Source of the DNA: Sordaria brevicollis
Lineage: Eukaryota > Ascomycota > Sordariomycetes > Sordariales > Sordariaceae
Assembly (NCBI GenBank): GCA_033439795.1
Contig: JAUTDP010000002.1
Location: forward strand, 310,001 to 374,000
Reading direction: 5' to 3'
Length of the DNA: 64,000 nucleotides
Positions 49,681 through 61,972 of the stretch are shown here, in pieces. The notes beneath the pieces were generated by a model, which saw only the letters and a list, made by a program, of their open reading frames with translations, was not told where the DNA came from and did no database searches. Every line of letters begins with the position of its first letter. Positions within the stretch are counted from its first letter, which is position 1. A program made the position numbers and the translations under genes.

Positions 49681-51672
49681 TTAAATATTAATATTAAATA
49701 GAATACCTATATAGAATAGTATAATAGCAATAATTCTAGATAAATAATATTACCTATAAAATTCACCTACGAAATTCGCACCTATAAAAGATAAAACCCT
49801 TACGACCCCTTGCCTTTAAAACTTTCTTTCGAATAATTATCGACCTCGCTGCCTTGAACCGAGGGCGTAATATAATTGAACTACCTCCCTTCGCGACTAA
49901 TACCTTACTAATAACTTCGAAATAACTTTACTAAAATAACTACGACACGATATTATTACCCTAAGGAATTATATTTATAAATAATATATATATAACCTAC
50001 CTCATTGTAACCTTACTAAATATACCTAATACTTAATACGCAATCGACTAATACTATTACGAATAGCGTATATACATACAGAACCCACTCTATCGCGGAT
50101 TTACTAAAATACGCTCATTACGCGACCAATTTAACCCCAATATACGATTACGTTCAATTTAGTTCAATTAGGCCCAACTAAAGAGAAAATTATTATATAC
50201 GGAATAATAAGTATAACGATATATATACGATATAGCGAACGCTTAGGAGTTATAGGATTTACCCGTCCCGGAAGACCGAACGCTATTTAAATAAACCGTT
50301 TATAAATAATTAAAAAGGGAATATATATATTTTTATAATAAAGAGGGGGTAAAAATAAATAAAGACGGATTAAGAACCGTATTTTTACAAATCCTAGGAA
50401 AAAGACCGGTAGAAATTAGCCGGGAATTAATACGAATATCGGTCTTTAATAAAAAAAAACTCGAATTAATAAAATACCGTAAAATACGCCGGCTAATACT
50501 AAAATTTATTAATCTAAATTAGTTAACGATAATTCAAAATAAAATCCGCTCTTAAATTATCGAAGCAAATCTATATTTTAATAGCGCTAACTAAAAGCCC
50601 TACCGAACCGGGGTTAATAATTATTTAAAATAAAACCCTCCGGCAATAGACCAAATATCGTAAATAGCTATATAATTATATATTATCTTTACTTTTTAAT
50701 AAAATAATTCGGTTAAAGCGAAATTATAGGCCTTAAATTTTAAATAAATATAATCGCCGGTAACGGAATTTAATAAAGAAGGGTAAATACGCCTTACCGG
50801 ATTCGACGAACTTTTCCACTTTATTTAACCTACGAAAACGGGAAATATTAATACCCGAAAATCTATAATAAAATTACCAGCCCGAAATAAACCTCTATAT
50901 ATATTCTATATAAATAGTACGATTATAATTAAATAAGAAATATATTTAGCGAATATAATATTATTAGCTACCTTAACGGAAGTAAAAATTTACCTCAATA
51001 CCGACTATATTTAAATAAGCGTAAAAAACCCAATTAAAAAAATATAGCGAATAAAACGGTAATATACTAAAAGGATATTAATTAACCGCAGATTATATTT
51101 AATTATACTAGATTAGGATTTTTGGGAAAATTACCTATTTAACTAATTAACTACCGGGGCTACCGTATTAAACTAAAATAAACCGGGTACCGTTATAATT
51201 ATATTATCGAATTAAATTAAACTAAGATAGAACGGCTATAACGCTATCGTATATAATTTAATTATAATAGGGATGGTTATAATAATTACTACCCTATTAA
51301 ATAACCCGGACGCCCGTACTAATATCTATGCCATTACGGTTAAAATCGGCCATAATTTAACGAATAATATAAATTATATAATATAAAAGGGATTGGACTT
51401 TATAGAATAAAATTGGCTAAATATTATAAGCTAGGTAATACGTAAAAGATCGGAACTATTAAGATTAATCGAAATAAAATTAAAAGTAATAGCGCCCGAA
51501 GGAATTTAAAATTATATTACCAAAAATATTTAAATTCATTAGTATTAATAAAGGAAAATATATAAAGGGAAATATTAATAGTACGGGAGCGGTAGAATAA
51601 TAAAATTATCTATAATTATTAATAGCGATTGTAGGTGGTCTATACCACCTATAGAATAGGAATGGGGGCTAT
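49681..51672 (+). pseudogene. Extra ORF-like region of element E after integrase
   Basis: In one plus frame from about 50380 to 51600 the sequence reads as a protein broken only by TAA at likely Gln codons. It includes RPVEIS, LTGFDELFHFI, PLYIFYIN and LTEVKIYLNTDYI. It is about 400 codons long and shows no motif that I recognise. Gypsy elements usually end shortly after integrase, so this is either a third gene or captured sequence. The end contains a perfect hairpin TAGGTGGT-CTAT-ACCACCTA (51632-51651). Confidence 0.45.
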
Positions 51673-51816
51673 TGGGAAGGCGCAATTGGCGCACGGACGT
51701 TGGGAGTACAAAATAGTAGCTAGCGCAGTAATTTCTTAGGCTTCTCTCTTTCATAATACAACCCCACCATTGTCGTTGATCTAGACCTTTCCTTTTGCGT
51801 ACGCCAGCTGGCTACA
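51673..51816 (+). repeat. 3' LTR of element E
   Basis: 144 bp, nearly free of RIP (keeps GCACGG, GTACAA, CACCATTG). Confidence 0.88.
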
Positions 51817-52065
51817 CAGGCTATTTTTTCTCCCCGCATCAGCTCCTCCGCCTCACACGGCAGATGTCTTCGCCTTGCACGGCAACTCTCTGGTAGCTCT
51901 CTGGCAGCTTTCTTGTGTTGCCCGAACCAGAGTGGCCTGGGGAACTAAGAAGATGAAGGCGGTGAAATAACCAACACCACTCAGCTGTCGACCTGATTTA
52001 GCTGTCGTCAGCCTACCAATAACGACGCTGTAAACGAGAAAGTTGTTTATTCGTCTTACCAACTG
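51817..52065. other. Right flank of element E
   Basis: Normal composition from the CAGG target site onward. It is overlapped by a minus-strand frame (52293-51853) that lacks an ATG start and a recognised domain. Confidence 0.4.
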
Positions 52066-52557
52066 ATGCTCAAATCCAGGGTAGCACACACTGCCACCGG
52101 AAAGGAGCTCCTTTATTCGCCAGACACTTTCCTCCCAACAGTCCAACACCAGACCCTTAAACAGCAACCCGTCAGAGCCGCAGGGTTCTTCGCATCGGTC
52201 GTACAAGTTGAAGACGAGTTCCCATTTGCTATTGTGGTTAAAACCTACGTAAGGGGCACTGGACCGTACCCGCAAGTGCCGCAAGTGCCGCACATAAGGG
52301 GTGGCACCGCGTTAGGTATGTACGTGGAAAGGCAGTGGTGGACGGATACGCAATTGGTATGTGAGCTGTCAGTTGATCCCCTTTCCCACCTGTGGGAGGC
52401 TAGGAGCTGTGGCACCTGTGGTTTCCGTTTCCCCGGATTTTGGGAGCCAGTTAGCAACGGTCTTGGGGTGTACACAGCGTCTGACGGGCAGCCTATCGAA
52501 TACGAATATCACAGGAAGAAGTACCACCAGGGTCCTAGGCCTGTTCGTACACACTAG
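52066..52557 (+). CDS. Hypothetical ORF, 163 codons
   Basis: It starts at ATG 52066 (MLKSRVAHTATGK) and ends TAG at 52557. A CAAGTGCCG direct repeat gives PQVPQVPH around codons 69-76. Two Trp pairs and a Cys-Gly-Thr-Cys-Gly segment are present, but no known domain. The opposite strand carries a 146-codon frame across the same stretch, so coding is uncertain. It could be a relic next to the transposon block. Confidence 0.22.
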   Translation: MLKSRVAHTATGKELLYSPDTFLPTVQHQTLKQQPVRAAGFFASVVQVEDEFPFAIVVKTYVRGTGPYPQVPQVPHIRGGTALGMYVERQWWTDTQLVCELSVDPLSHLWEARSCGTCGFRFPGFWEPVSNGLGVYTASDGQPIEYEYHRKKYHQGPRPVRTH

Positions 52558-54068
52558 GGCAAAGTTAGATGCAGTCATCCGGCAGTAACCCATCGGGTAT
52601 AACCAGAGGTCTTACTAACAGACGTGCAGAAATTTTTTCTGTTAGATGCCGATGTGAGAATTCCAACCCTTGACCTTGAGGTGACTGACGCAATGTGACA
52701 GTGTGTTCTAGCCCTTCCCAGACTCCGGGGAAAATAGATCGTGGACAATGTTATGTCAGATGCCGTCGGGATTTTGCCCAGTACATAAGGCAGCTAGCTA
52801 ATGCAAGGAGCCTCTCACCAACGTCCTGGAAGTTGGGACAGGTAACGCACAGCGGAGTGCTTTATAAAAAGCAGGCTGGCGGCCGCTCGAGGCGAAGTAC
52901 AACATATGTGGTCATCCGTTGATCCTAAACCTTTGTGTTGGGCTTGGAAGCTTCTCTGATGTTGCAGAGTTTATTTGCCGGCAGAAAGCTGATGCTAGAG
53001 CCTGGTTGACGGATGACTGCTTCGGTATTATTCTTGACATCCCTGTTGAACCGAAGGGCTGCAGGACGCAGGTTGACGAGAACCTTGAAGGCCATCTACC
53101 TCTAAGGATGACAGTCAGCCTCCCTTCAAGTTGGCACTTTCCATGTTGTTCACAAGATTATGGTAGTGTAGGTCGTCTGGAAAGGGAGTTAGCAAGAACA
53201 AAAGGCAAAGTGAGGGAGAAAAAAAAAAAAAAAAAACGAATACAGTGGAATGAAGCCACCACATTGCTCGGAATATCTCAACATTCCTGATGAACCAAGA
53301 GCAAGTTTACAACTAAAGATTAAAAGGCAAAAAAACCAACGAGCAAATATCCATGACGGCATCCTTTTTTTCTCATTTGCCGACGTTCAACCAACCAACC
53401 GGATCAACCTGATTCGGCACACGGGTGTAAGCGAAAAAATAGGGGTTCAATAAACAAACTGCCTTGTATGGGTCTTGGCGCTACTCTATAAATGAATCCG
53501 CCCTCACAATTCTGACAGTAAGCGACGCAGATTAGCCGAGCGGCAATGGCGCCTGACACCCAATTCATACTGATGGCTGACGTTTATATAACTCTACTGT
53601 ATAGCTGTAGGGTACCTGCGTGTAATATGGGTATCGTATGTTCTGGACTTTTTTTCGGGGACTTGGCGATGGGAGATGATGACGCTGAGCCCTTCGGAGG
53701 TAAGTCCGGCCAACCAACCCAACGACACTCATTGTTATGACACAAAAACGTTCGCGAATACTTTCGCGGAGGTGATGAAAGAGAGTAAAAGAAGGATCAA
53801 GGACGGAAAGACTGGGTCAAATCCAATCCGGCACTTGTTGCAATGCGAGTAGATGAAGACAACGCCAGTTGCCAAGAAAAAAAAAAGAAAACATCGAAAG
53901 TCCGAATTTTGAACTCCTCCAGACCAAGACCAAAAAAACTATAGTGTAGGTATGTCCAAACAGCTCTATGCAAGAAAAACATATCTATATAACATCGTCC
54001 CATCACCCTTCTCCATCCCATTCCTTCACAGGTATATCCTCCCCATTTCCTTCCCCCTCATCACCTCT
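52558..54068. other. Region without an established gene, right of block 2
   Basis: It contains a CAGGCTGGCGGCCGCTCGAG string (52872-52891), an A18 run (53219-53236), and a short tRNA A-box-like stretch at 53527-53545 with no matching T-arm. The minus-strand end (about 53760-54068) is presumably the atm1 3' UTR. ORFs are short and domain-free. Confidence 0.45.
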
Positions 54069-56237
54069 CTACGCCTTCTTCTCCTGACTAACCTCCTCCA
54101 CCACCTCCGCCTCCCCCTTAATCACCCCTCCCTCCTCCGTCATCAACATCTCCTGCGCCCTCCACAACTGCTGATAAACCCCACCCTGAATCTCCATCAG
54201 CTCCTTATGCGTCCCCTGCTCCACCACCCTCCCTTCCTTCAGCACAATAATCAAATCCGCATCATAAATCGTCCTGAGTCTATGCGCCACAAACAGACTC
54301 GTCTTCTTCTTGTTCCCCTCCCTATCCAATCCTTTCAAGATAGCGTTAATATTCTCCATCAGCGCCTGCTCGGTATGCGTATCCAACGCAGACGTGGCCT
54401 CGTCAAAGAACAGCAGAGGTGGATCCTTGAGGATCAGACGAGAGACGGCCAGTCGCTGTTTCTCGCCTCCCGAAATCATCAGCCCGCGCTCGCCGACTTT
54501 TGTCTGGTAGCCGTCGCGCCAGGAAACGATTTTCTCGTGGATGTGGGCGCGCTTGGCGGCTTCGATGACGGCTTCGGGGGAAGCCGAGAGGTTGCCGTAG
54601 CGGATGTTGTGTTCGACTGTGTCGTTGAATAGCGGGGTATCCTGCGGGACGACGCCGATGGAGCGCCGTAAAGAGTCCAGGGTGACGGAGCGGATGTCTT
54701 GGTTGTCGATGGAGATTGTGCCCTGCTGGACGTCGTAGGAGCGGAAGAGAAGGCGCAAGAGGGTGGATTTGCCGCAGCCTGAGGGACCGACGATGGCGAC
54801 CTTTTTGCCGGCGGGGATGGTAAGTGACAGATCGCGGAGGATAGGAGACTCGGGATGGTAGCCGAAGGTGACGTTTTGGAACTTGATTTCGCCGCCGCCG
54901 CGGGTAAGAGACAAAGGCTTGGCGTTGGGTTGTTCGGTGATGGTCACGTTGACCTTTTGCAGGTTGAAAAGGGTTTCCATATCCAACAAAGACTGGCGAA
55001 GCTCGCGGTAGACGGAACCCAAGAAGTTGAGAGGGACGGAAAGCTGGAAGACGAGCTGGTTGATGAATACCAAATCGCCGACGGTGAGCTTGCCAGAAGC
55101 AACACCGTGAGCGCCGAGGTACATCATTACCGTCAAAGCAGTGGAGAAGATGATGTTCTGACCAGAGTTAAGGAACGCCAAGGAAGTAGCAACCTTGATG
55201 CTGTTCTTCTCGTACTGAGTCAAAGCCTTGTCGTAGCGACCAATCTCGTAAGCTTCATTGTTGAAGTACTTGACAGCCTCGTAGTTGATGAGCGAGTCAA
55301 CAGCCACGGTAGACGCCTTGTTATCCGCCGCGTTCGCCTGCCGACGGAACTTTGTGCGCCACGCCGTCGTCAGAATCGTAAACGCCGTGTAGCTGGCCAT
55401 CGTCAAAGCCGTCAAGGCCGCAAACTCCCAGCCAAAGTTATACGTCAAAATACCACAAACCATGGTAATCTCCAACGCCGTCGGAACGATATGAAACACC
55501 ATGCTGGTCAACAGAAAACTGATACCCTTGGTACCACGGTCAATAGCCCTGGTCAACCCACCCGTCTGTTTAGACAGATGGAAACTCAGATCCAGATTCA
55601 GCAAATGCCCAAAAGTGTTTCTCGCAACCTTGCGAATCGCCTTTTGCGCCACGCTCGCAAACACCGCGTTCCTCAACTCCTGCGACACAACAGCGCCTAT
55701 CCTCGCCGCACCGTATCCCAGGATCATGGCGCCCGCTACGGCAGTCACAGACCCGCCGGTGGTGGAAAAGTCGATGTTGAGCGAGTCGACGATCTCGCGG
55801 AAGTAAAAGGGCACTTGGACGTTGAGCACCTTGCCGCCGACCAACAGACTGATGGCTAGTAGGACGCGCGCCTTGTCGCCCCAGCTGCCCTCGGGCCAGA
55901 GGTATTTGGACATTTCCTTCATGATGGCCCAGTCGGCTTTGCGCTGTTCTTGAGCGGTTTTGTCGAGGGCGGCGAGGGGATCGGTGGGGCCTCGACCGGT
56001 GGCCTTGGGTATGGTAGCCGCTGTTTTCGGGTCATCTTTGGAGCTACTGCTGTTGGGTCCGTAAAGACGAGGAGTAGAGGTGGTAAAGGAAGCTCGGAGG
56101 TTGGCGATCGTGGGTGTCGCGTGGATCGAGGAGAATCGAGGAGCCCAGAGACGAGGACCGCGGAGGAGGGCAGAGGTGCCGTGGACTCGATGGAGGCTGG
56201 TGGCAGCCATGGTGCTGAGCTTTATAGACGGCGCCAT
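54069..56237 (-). CDS. atm1: Mitochondrial ABC transporter Atm1 (iron-sulfur cluster pathway), 722 aa
   Basis: This is a half-size ABC exporter with an N-terminal mitochondrial presequence (residues 1-60, Arg/Ser/Thr-rich, [11 protein letters not shown], ending near [10 protein letters not shown]). Six transmembrane helices span about 125-430, with the Atm1-type segments [18 protein letters not shown] and [11 protein letters not shown]. The C-terminal nucleotide-binding domain has Walker [10 protein letters not shown] (484-492), Q-loop [11 protein letters not shown], signature ISGGEKQR (588-595), Walker [13 protein letters not shown] (608-619) and H-loop His652. Length is normal for fungal Atm1 (about 690-730). 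It works as a homodimer in the inner membrane. By family knowledge it exports a glutathione-linked sulfur compound needed for cytosolic and nuclear Fe-S protein assembly. It is intronless. A second Met at residue 10 is a possible alternative start. Confidence 0.95.
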   Translation of the reverse strand: MAPSIKLSTMAATSLHRVHGTSALLRGPRLWAPRFSSIHATPTIANLRASFTTSTPRLYGPNSSSSKDDPKTAATIPKATGRGPTDPLAALDKTAQEQRKADWAIMKEMSKYLWPEGSWGDKARVLLAISLLVGGKVLNVQVPFYFREIVDSLNIDFSTTGGSVTAVAGAMILGYGAARIGAVVSQELRNAVFASVAQKAIRKVARNTFGHLLNLDLSFHLSKQTGGLTRAIDRGTKGISFLLTSMVFHIVPTALEITMVCGILTYNFGWEFAALTALTMASYTAFTILTTAWRTKFRRQANAADNKASTVAVDSLINYEAVKYFNNEAYEIGRYDKALTQYEKNSIKVATSLAFLNSGQNIIFSTALTVMMYLGAHGVASGKLTVGDLVFINQLVFQLSVPLNFLGSVYRELRQSLLDMETLFNLQKVNVTITEQPNAKPLSLTRGGGEIKFQNVTFGYHPESPILRDLSLTIPAGKKVAIVGPSGCGKSTLLRLLFRSYDVQQGTISIDNQDIRSVTLDSLRRSIGVVPQDTPLFNDTVEHNIRYGNLSASPEAVIEAAKRAHIHEKIVSWRDGYQTKVGERGLMISGGEKQRLAVSRLILKDPPLLFFDEATSALDTHTEQALMENINAILKGLDREGNKKKTSLFVAHRLRTIYDADLIIVLKEGRVVEQGTHKELMEIQGGVYQQLWRAQEMLMTEEGGVIKGEAEVVEEVSQEKKA

Positions 56238-57706
56238 GGTTGTTGATGTCGTGTATGCCCCGGGAGCATTGGCTGCTCCTCAGGGGGCGTAGTGATGGTG
56301 TCGTGCTCGTATAAGTCGGGCGGTCGGAGATGGGGTCCGGGAGAAGAAGAAGAAGAGGAATTCGCGCCAGCTCTTATAGAGAGCCCATGCCTTAGTGGTG
56401 GTCGAGGAAAGGCAATGGGGTGGCGGGCGGAGGGGGTGGGAGAGTGTCGGTGAGGGTGATATAAGAGACGAAAGGAAAGAAAAGAAAAAGACATCCCCCC
56501 GTGCTACACTGCAAGAGAAACAACCACCGCGGCTCCGGAGCTTCCCTTCACGATGTCGCGATTGTGGGGCAGCCAATGATGCAATTAGCTTGAGCAATGG
56601 GCATCAATAGCCTGCCGCGGGTGTCACAGAATCTCAGGTGCACAGACCGCCCTGGACTTCAGGGTTCTCAATGCCCTAACATTTTTGTGGACCTGTGACC
56701 AATGGGATGAAAGCGGTCCATCGAGGTTCACAGGTTCCGGTCTTCGGCATCCTTCCGGCCGGCTCGGACTTGGTGATGCGACGCCGTATCTGCGGTCGGC
56801 ATAAGTCGCGCTGTGGTCGGCGGAAACCACTCACCACAGCACTATGGGCGTGGTGATCATACATCGCATAATGACGATAAGCGACTTTAGGCAAAGTATA
56901 GCGAGACAATATCACTTTATTGTCCACTGTCGTTGTCGTATTAAAAGCACAATTCACTCACCACCAAATCCCTTCTCGAAGAGGCAACTTGAACTCCTTT
57001 CCATTGTCATCCTCCCCCATATCTACTTATAGTCTATGTAGAGTCGAGACGTGTCATATGTAATCATGCTAAGCTTAACAGAAAAATGAGAGTGCTAAAG
57101 AAAACGTAAACGCAAAACCAAGGGCCATGAACTCTTCAACCCTTATGAAAAAGGACAACGCCTCGCGATGCAAATGAAAGAAAAATGCAGTAGAAAAAAT
57201 GATGATGATGAGCAACAAACACCATCGCAATCGCTCCAGTCCAATGCAGAGACATGCAAGAAACGCAGCAGCCTTTTATGCAAAGTCCAACCAACGAATG
57301 CCGTGAAGCAGATCCAACTCTCTCTCTCTCTCGAAGCCAACCGAACCGACTGAAGGAAGCCAGCTCTTCCAACTCGAAGACACCAAACCAATGCCTCTAA
57401 GACGCTGTCTAGGTCTAGGCGCAATGCATGCTCAAACCAACTGAACGCCTGCTCCCTTTCCTCTCTCTCTCTTCTCGTCCTCTTTTTTGCTCTTCTTCCC
57501 TCTAGCCGTCTAGTGCATCTCGTCTAGCCGTCTCTCCGTTTTTGATTCCTCATCTTCATCTTCCTCTCCCTCCTGCTTTTCTTTCCTCCTCGCCCCTTCT
57601 CATCTCGACCCCATTTCCCCTTCAAACTGAGCTCATCCAAGCTGACCTCTTCCACTCTTACCTCTCTCGTCCCAATCATCCCCAATGACAGACCTCGACC
57701 CATCTT
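56238..57706. other. Intergenic between atm1 and the kinesin gene
   Basis: It holds the atm1 promoter side (left) and the kinesin 3' flank (right). A (CT)n tract lies at 57318-57332 and pyrimidine-rich sequence at 57440-57640. Only short overlapping ORFs occur; no gene is seen. Confidence 0.5.
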
Positions 57707-60615
57707 CTAAAAAGTCTCCGTCTCATCATAATAACTCCTCAAAGCCAACTTCTTACTCAACTCCTCCCGCTTCTCCTCATCCATCGCAACCAAACCCTCA
57801 TAAGCCCTCTCCACCGTTTTGATCCCCACCCCCGGCACCGTCGTCAACTCCCCCAAACTCTTTACTTCCTGTACCCGCCCCTGTCCACCCTCTCCCCCCA
57901 CCCCGCGAGTATCGAGGTGGTTCACCAACTCCTGCGCTCGCTTGGTTCCAAACCCGTTCAAGCTCTGGATCAGGTTCGTGTCGCGGCTGTTGACGATGTC
58001 TAGGAGTTGTTTCGTTCTTGGGCTTGGTCCTACTTCTTGCTGGGCAGGGTGTTCCGGGTCGGAATGGGAGGGTGAGCGGTCGTCGTATTCCGAGCTTGAA
58101 TCGGTGGTCGTGTTACTGTACAACTGCTGCCGCGAGCGCGAAAGGCCTACACCAAGGGTAGCACTCCGACCGCGCGATTTGAGTAAACGACGGCGCCGCG
58201 CTTCAGCTTCAGAGGGCGTCTCTTCAACATCTGAAGCAGCCATTTCGTCGTCCATATCCAAATCCGTAGTCGACACAGTCATCGCTGTCCTCCTTCCACT
58301 GCCACTGCTACTACCCACACTCCCACTCCTTCTTTCTTCCCTCCCACCACTCCCATTCTGCCCCTTCCCACCCCCACCTCCATTCTGCCTCAACCCCGCC
58401 TCCTCCCCCCTCAACTGCTTGTCGCCATCCCACCCCCCCCTCTCAACCCTCCCCAGTTTAAGTCTCAACTTCTCAATCTTCCCCACCAACTTCCTCTGAC
58501 CAGGGAAATACCCCAACGCATCCTCATACAACCCCAACGCCGTCTCCAAATCCCCGCCCTCCTTCGCCTTTCTCGCCTCCAGCAGTAACTGCAACCCGGC
58601 ACTTTTCTTTTCATCTCTTGACCCATAACCCCGTCCCCTACGGGACGAAGACCGAGAAGTGGAATTCATACTCTGCTCCTCTATCCTCCTCTCCAGCGCT
58701 TCAAGTCGACGTTGGACTTCCTCGCTTATTTGCGGTTCAGATTTTTGCTCGCTGGAGGTAGATGATGAGGGATGGGGAGGGGGGTTTTCGGATTTGGGTG
58801 TGGAAGGAATAGCAGTGGGCGTGGAAGGGGCGAGGGCGGCGGCTGCTAGAGCCCGTTGGGCTAGGATCTCGGCGACTTTTTTCTCGACCATGGCTTCTAT
58901 TTGGGCGGCGGAGAGGGTTAGGATTGGGGTGTTGTCTGCGGTCTTTGAACTGGGTGGTTGGATTCCGCCGGAGCCGGAGCTGCTGTTTTGGCGAGAAACG
59001 CCCGCTGATACCGACCCTGGCAGTGGAAGACCGGTAGGGCGAGCAAGTTTCGATGCGCCGGTACCGATTAGACCGGAGCGGATAGCGGATGTTTCGGCCG
59101 GTGACGAAGAAGAAGAAGAAGTGGTGACGGTGTCGGTCATTGATCTTCTAGAAGCCAGACCGGATAAAGACAGAGGCTGACGGATCTGCGAGGTGTTGGC
59201 TTGTGGAGGACCGACGATTCGGGAACCAGAGCCGCCGCCACCGCCGCTAAAGGAAGCAGCGGACTTGTGACCGGCGCGATCGGCGTAGACGTTAAAGAGC
59301 TTCGAAGGCTTCTCGGCTTTTTCGATGACTGCGCCCGAGGCAGCGGCGCGGTCGGTTGCCGAACGAGCCAAAGCGGGGGCGCTACCGGTGTACGAGTTGG
59401 ATGTGCCCAAACCGATCGGTCGCAATGGCTGGCGAGGAGCGAGGACGCCGTTGGTCAAGCCGGAGAAGGAGGTCGAAGAGTGCGAACGGTGTGGTTGCTT
59501 GTAGACAACTTCGTTTTCGATCTCGCGGACTTCGATCCGTTTGGCGCGTGACGAGACGTTGAGACTCGATAAGGTGTCGAGGTGGTAGGATCGCATGGGC
59601 GCCAGGTTGAGGATCATGATTGTGATGCCGTTGTTCTGCCCGAGACTCAGAATGCGCGTCATTTTGGATTCGCGGTAGGGGATGCGCTTGTCGCCTCGGG
59701 AGATGGCGTCGATGCATTGCGACAGGACAAAAAGGGACTTGTTGATGGCTGCTGACTCGACAAGGCGGTCGCGGTTGTTGTCTGTCCTCCTGTTATCTTC
59801 GGAACCGGCCAAGTCGATGGCCGAGGCTGTGCTCTCCAACACCATGTCCCCCGTTGTCTGCGTGACTTTTACCCGCAGGATGGCGTGGCTGCGGGACGAG
59901 TGGGCGTTGAGCTTGGTGGCGGCCGTGACGCGGTTGTTGTTGGCTTCGACGTATAGTCTTTCAAAGTCCTTGACGTCGTCGCATGGTCGTTCGGTCAGTC
60001 CGACCACGAACGTCTTTCCTTCCTTTTCTCGTAGCGGTAGGCCCATCGGGGTGCGCATCTCGGGCGGCTCGAGCAGGTCGTAGACTTTGTCGTTGTAGAT
60101 TTCGTAGTATGACAGGTGGACGTCCACTATCGTCTCGCCGTTGGAGTCCTTTTCGATCTTTTTGCCGCGGCGGAACACATTACTGAGAAGTCGGGGGATC
60201 AGACCGCGGTCGTCCATCTTCATGCCACCACGCATCGTGTGCGTCTTTCCCGTGCCCGTGACACCATAGGCGAATATCGTTACGTCAAGGCCTTGGAAGA
60301 GGGCCTTGATGTGAGGGTATACTGTGAAGTTGTTTGTTAGTTGCTTCCGGTCCTGATTGGACCCCAGCCACACGGTCAACAGTCGGTGAAGACATGATGC
60401 TTACCCTCAGCATTAAAGAGATCTTCTTGAGTACATGACTGGTCGTAGACGCTGTTGAAGATGTACGAGAACTCCTCTGTCTCGTTCTTGGGGTTGGGGA
60501 TCTTGACGATGGTAAAGGGCTTCCCTTCCTCGGCGGCGGCGGCGCGTACAATGACATCCTTGTCCAGCTCTTTTTTGAGGAGAGGACGTATCCTGGCGAC
60601 GACACGGACGGACAT
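57707..60615 (-). CDS. Kinesin-10/KIF22-like motor protein, 941 aa, two exons
   Basis: Exon 1 is 60615-60405 (start MSVRVVARIRPLL). An intron of 83 nt follows (60404-60322, GTAAGC, branch CTAAC, acceptor ACAG, phase 1). Exon 2 is 60321-57707. An N-terminal motor domain spans residues 1 to about 330: P-loop GVTGTGKT (90-97), switch I NAHSSRSH (about 209-216), switch II DLAGSE (240-245), and SKMTRIL. A long Ser/Thr/Pro-rich middle with a short coiled coil (EEVQRRLEALERRIEEQ) follows. A TPR-like EALGLYEDALGYFPGQ helix pair comes next. The C-terminus (about 866-921) has a helix-hairpin-helix pair, LNGFGTKRAQELV and LTTVPGVGIKTVERA. A plus-end motor with C-terminal HhH DNA-binding motifs is the hallmark of Kid/KIF22, which pushes chromosome arms in mitosis. 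Confidence 0.88.
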
Positions 60616-61972
60616 GGTTCGGGTGTCGAACGGGTGATGGGTCCGTCAGTGTCGCGATAAGGTGGGAGTGATAAAAAAAAAAGAAGAAGAAAAAAAATGA
60701 ATGGACGCGGCGTGGAGACAAAAGGGGGGAAGGGGTGTGGTGGTAGTGGAGGAGTGGGTTAGGGATGAGGAGAACAAGAAGAGGATGATGGCTCCCGAGA
60801 TGGATACATCAAACAATGTAGAACAAAAAGGGGAGATGGACAGACAGGAATAGTGAATGGGGATGGTATGGGATATGGGATGGGGACCCCAATGGGTTTG
60901 TAAAGTAAAAGTGAAAGTGAAGAGAGACTGAGAGAGACTGAGACGGGAGTGGTTAGAGGTGGAAAAAGCAAAGTTCAAAAAAGAATGGGGTTGGGCAATG
61001 GCCTCCCGTCGACGACTCCTCTTCTTGATTGACTTCCGTGTCTCTCTCTCTCCGCCTTTGCGCCTCAAATGACCACCCCCCAGTGACAGCGACCACTCAC
61101 GACTCTCGACGGTTGATTTTAAAAAGGAGACGGTCAACAAATGGCCGAATCCAGCTTGGGAGGATTCAACAAAAAGACAGGGGACCAGGTGAGGAAGTGA
61201 GGGGGTGAACAAGTGACTGCACAATCAGCATCAGCAATTGGCCTGGAGTTTCTGCACGAATGCACGGATGCCGCATGCAAAACAGCAGCAAGGGATTGAC
61301 CTGTTGTGTGTTGTTTCTGTACGGAGTCCCGTCGGGATGAGCCAACAGGGGCCAGTTAACCGAGCAACGGCTTGACAACGGGACGGGAGAAACAACGCAC
61401 CACTAACAAATGACCACTGTAACAGGTTCTCGACAGCTTGTATCGCTAGTGAGACACTGGAATGACTGGACAATGCAGTGGTGATGCACTAACTGTGGGC
61501 AATTGTGTGGGGTGCAGGCTGATCAAATGTGAGTTGTTGCTGCGGCCCCGGCAGGCAGAAACCGTTGAACCGCAAAGGTCTGTGCACCATCAGACTCTCT
61601 TATCGATAGCGGCTACCTTCCCCGCGGCTCCAAGTTCGGGCCATTCGCGACATTGGACGAATCCCAGGTGGTGGTCCGTGTCCTCCCGTCTTCTGCCCCG
61701 AAATTCCCAATTGCAGTCCTGGCGTCATTGCGGGCATCCAATTGTTTATTGTACGGTGCCCTGGGTGGACGGGTACCTGTTTCTAATCTTTCGTTTATCC
61801 GCGCTTGTGAGCTTGAGCTTCCTCAACTCCAACTTTCTCGACTCCAAGCTCCAACCTCCAACATCCGCCCTCATCCTCGACGACCTCCGACCGAAACCGG
61901 GCCCTATCTCCCCAACCTCGAACCTCTAAACGGGCCCTAATATAATCGGACGGCGACGACGACAACAACACA
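60616..61972. promoter_or_regulatory. Divergent promoter region between kinesin and AIM24
   Basis: The two genes are transcribed away from each other, so both promoters lie here. A purine-rich A/G stretch (60672-60700) just upstream of the kinesin start is probably in its leader. The AIM24 side is C/T-rich (61800-61920), typical of a fungal leader. No gene is seen; the 192-codon minus ORF at 61224-60646 is low-complexity leader sequence. Confidence 0.45.

Larger units (their letters stand above)
41547..51816 (+). mobile_element. Large gypsy-type LTR retrotransposon (element E), RIP-killed
   Basis: LTRs 41547-41690 and 51673-51816 are each 144 bp, starting TGGGAAGGCGCAATTGGCG and ending CTACA (TTATA in the RIP-mutated left copy). 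CAGG flanks both ends (41543-41546 and 51817-51820), a 4-bp duplication. The total is 10,270 bp. GGAATGGGGG (51659-51668) just before the 3' LTR is the likely polypurine tract. Pol is on the plus strand. Confidence 0.9.

Noticed and set aside
53524..53560. tRNA-like 5' half (ATTAGCCGAGCGGCAATGGCGCC)
   Set aside because: An A-box-like and D-arm-like stretch is present, but no anticodon stem, T-arm or B box follows. At most a relic.
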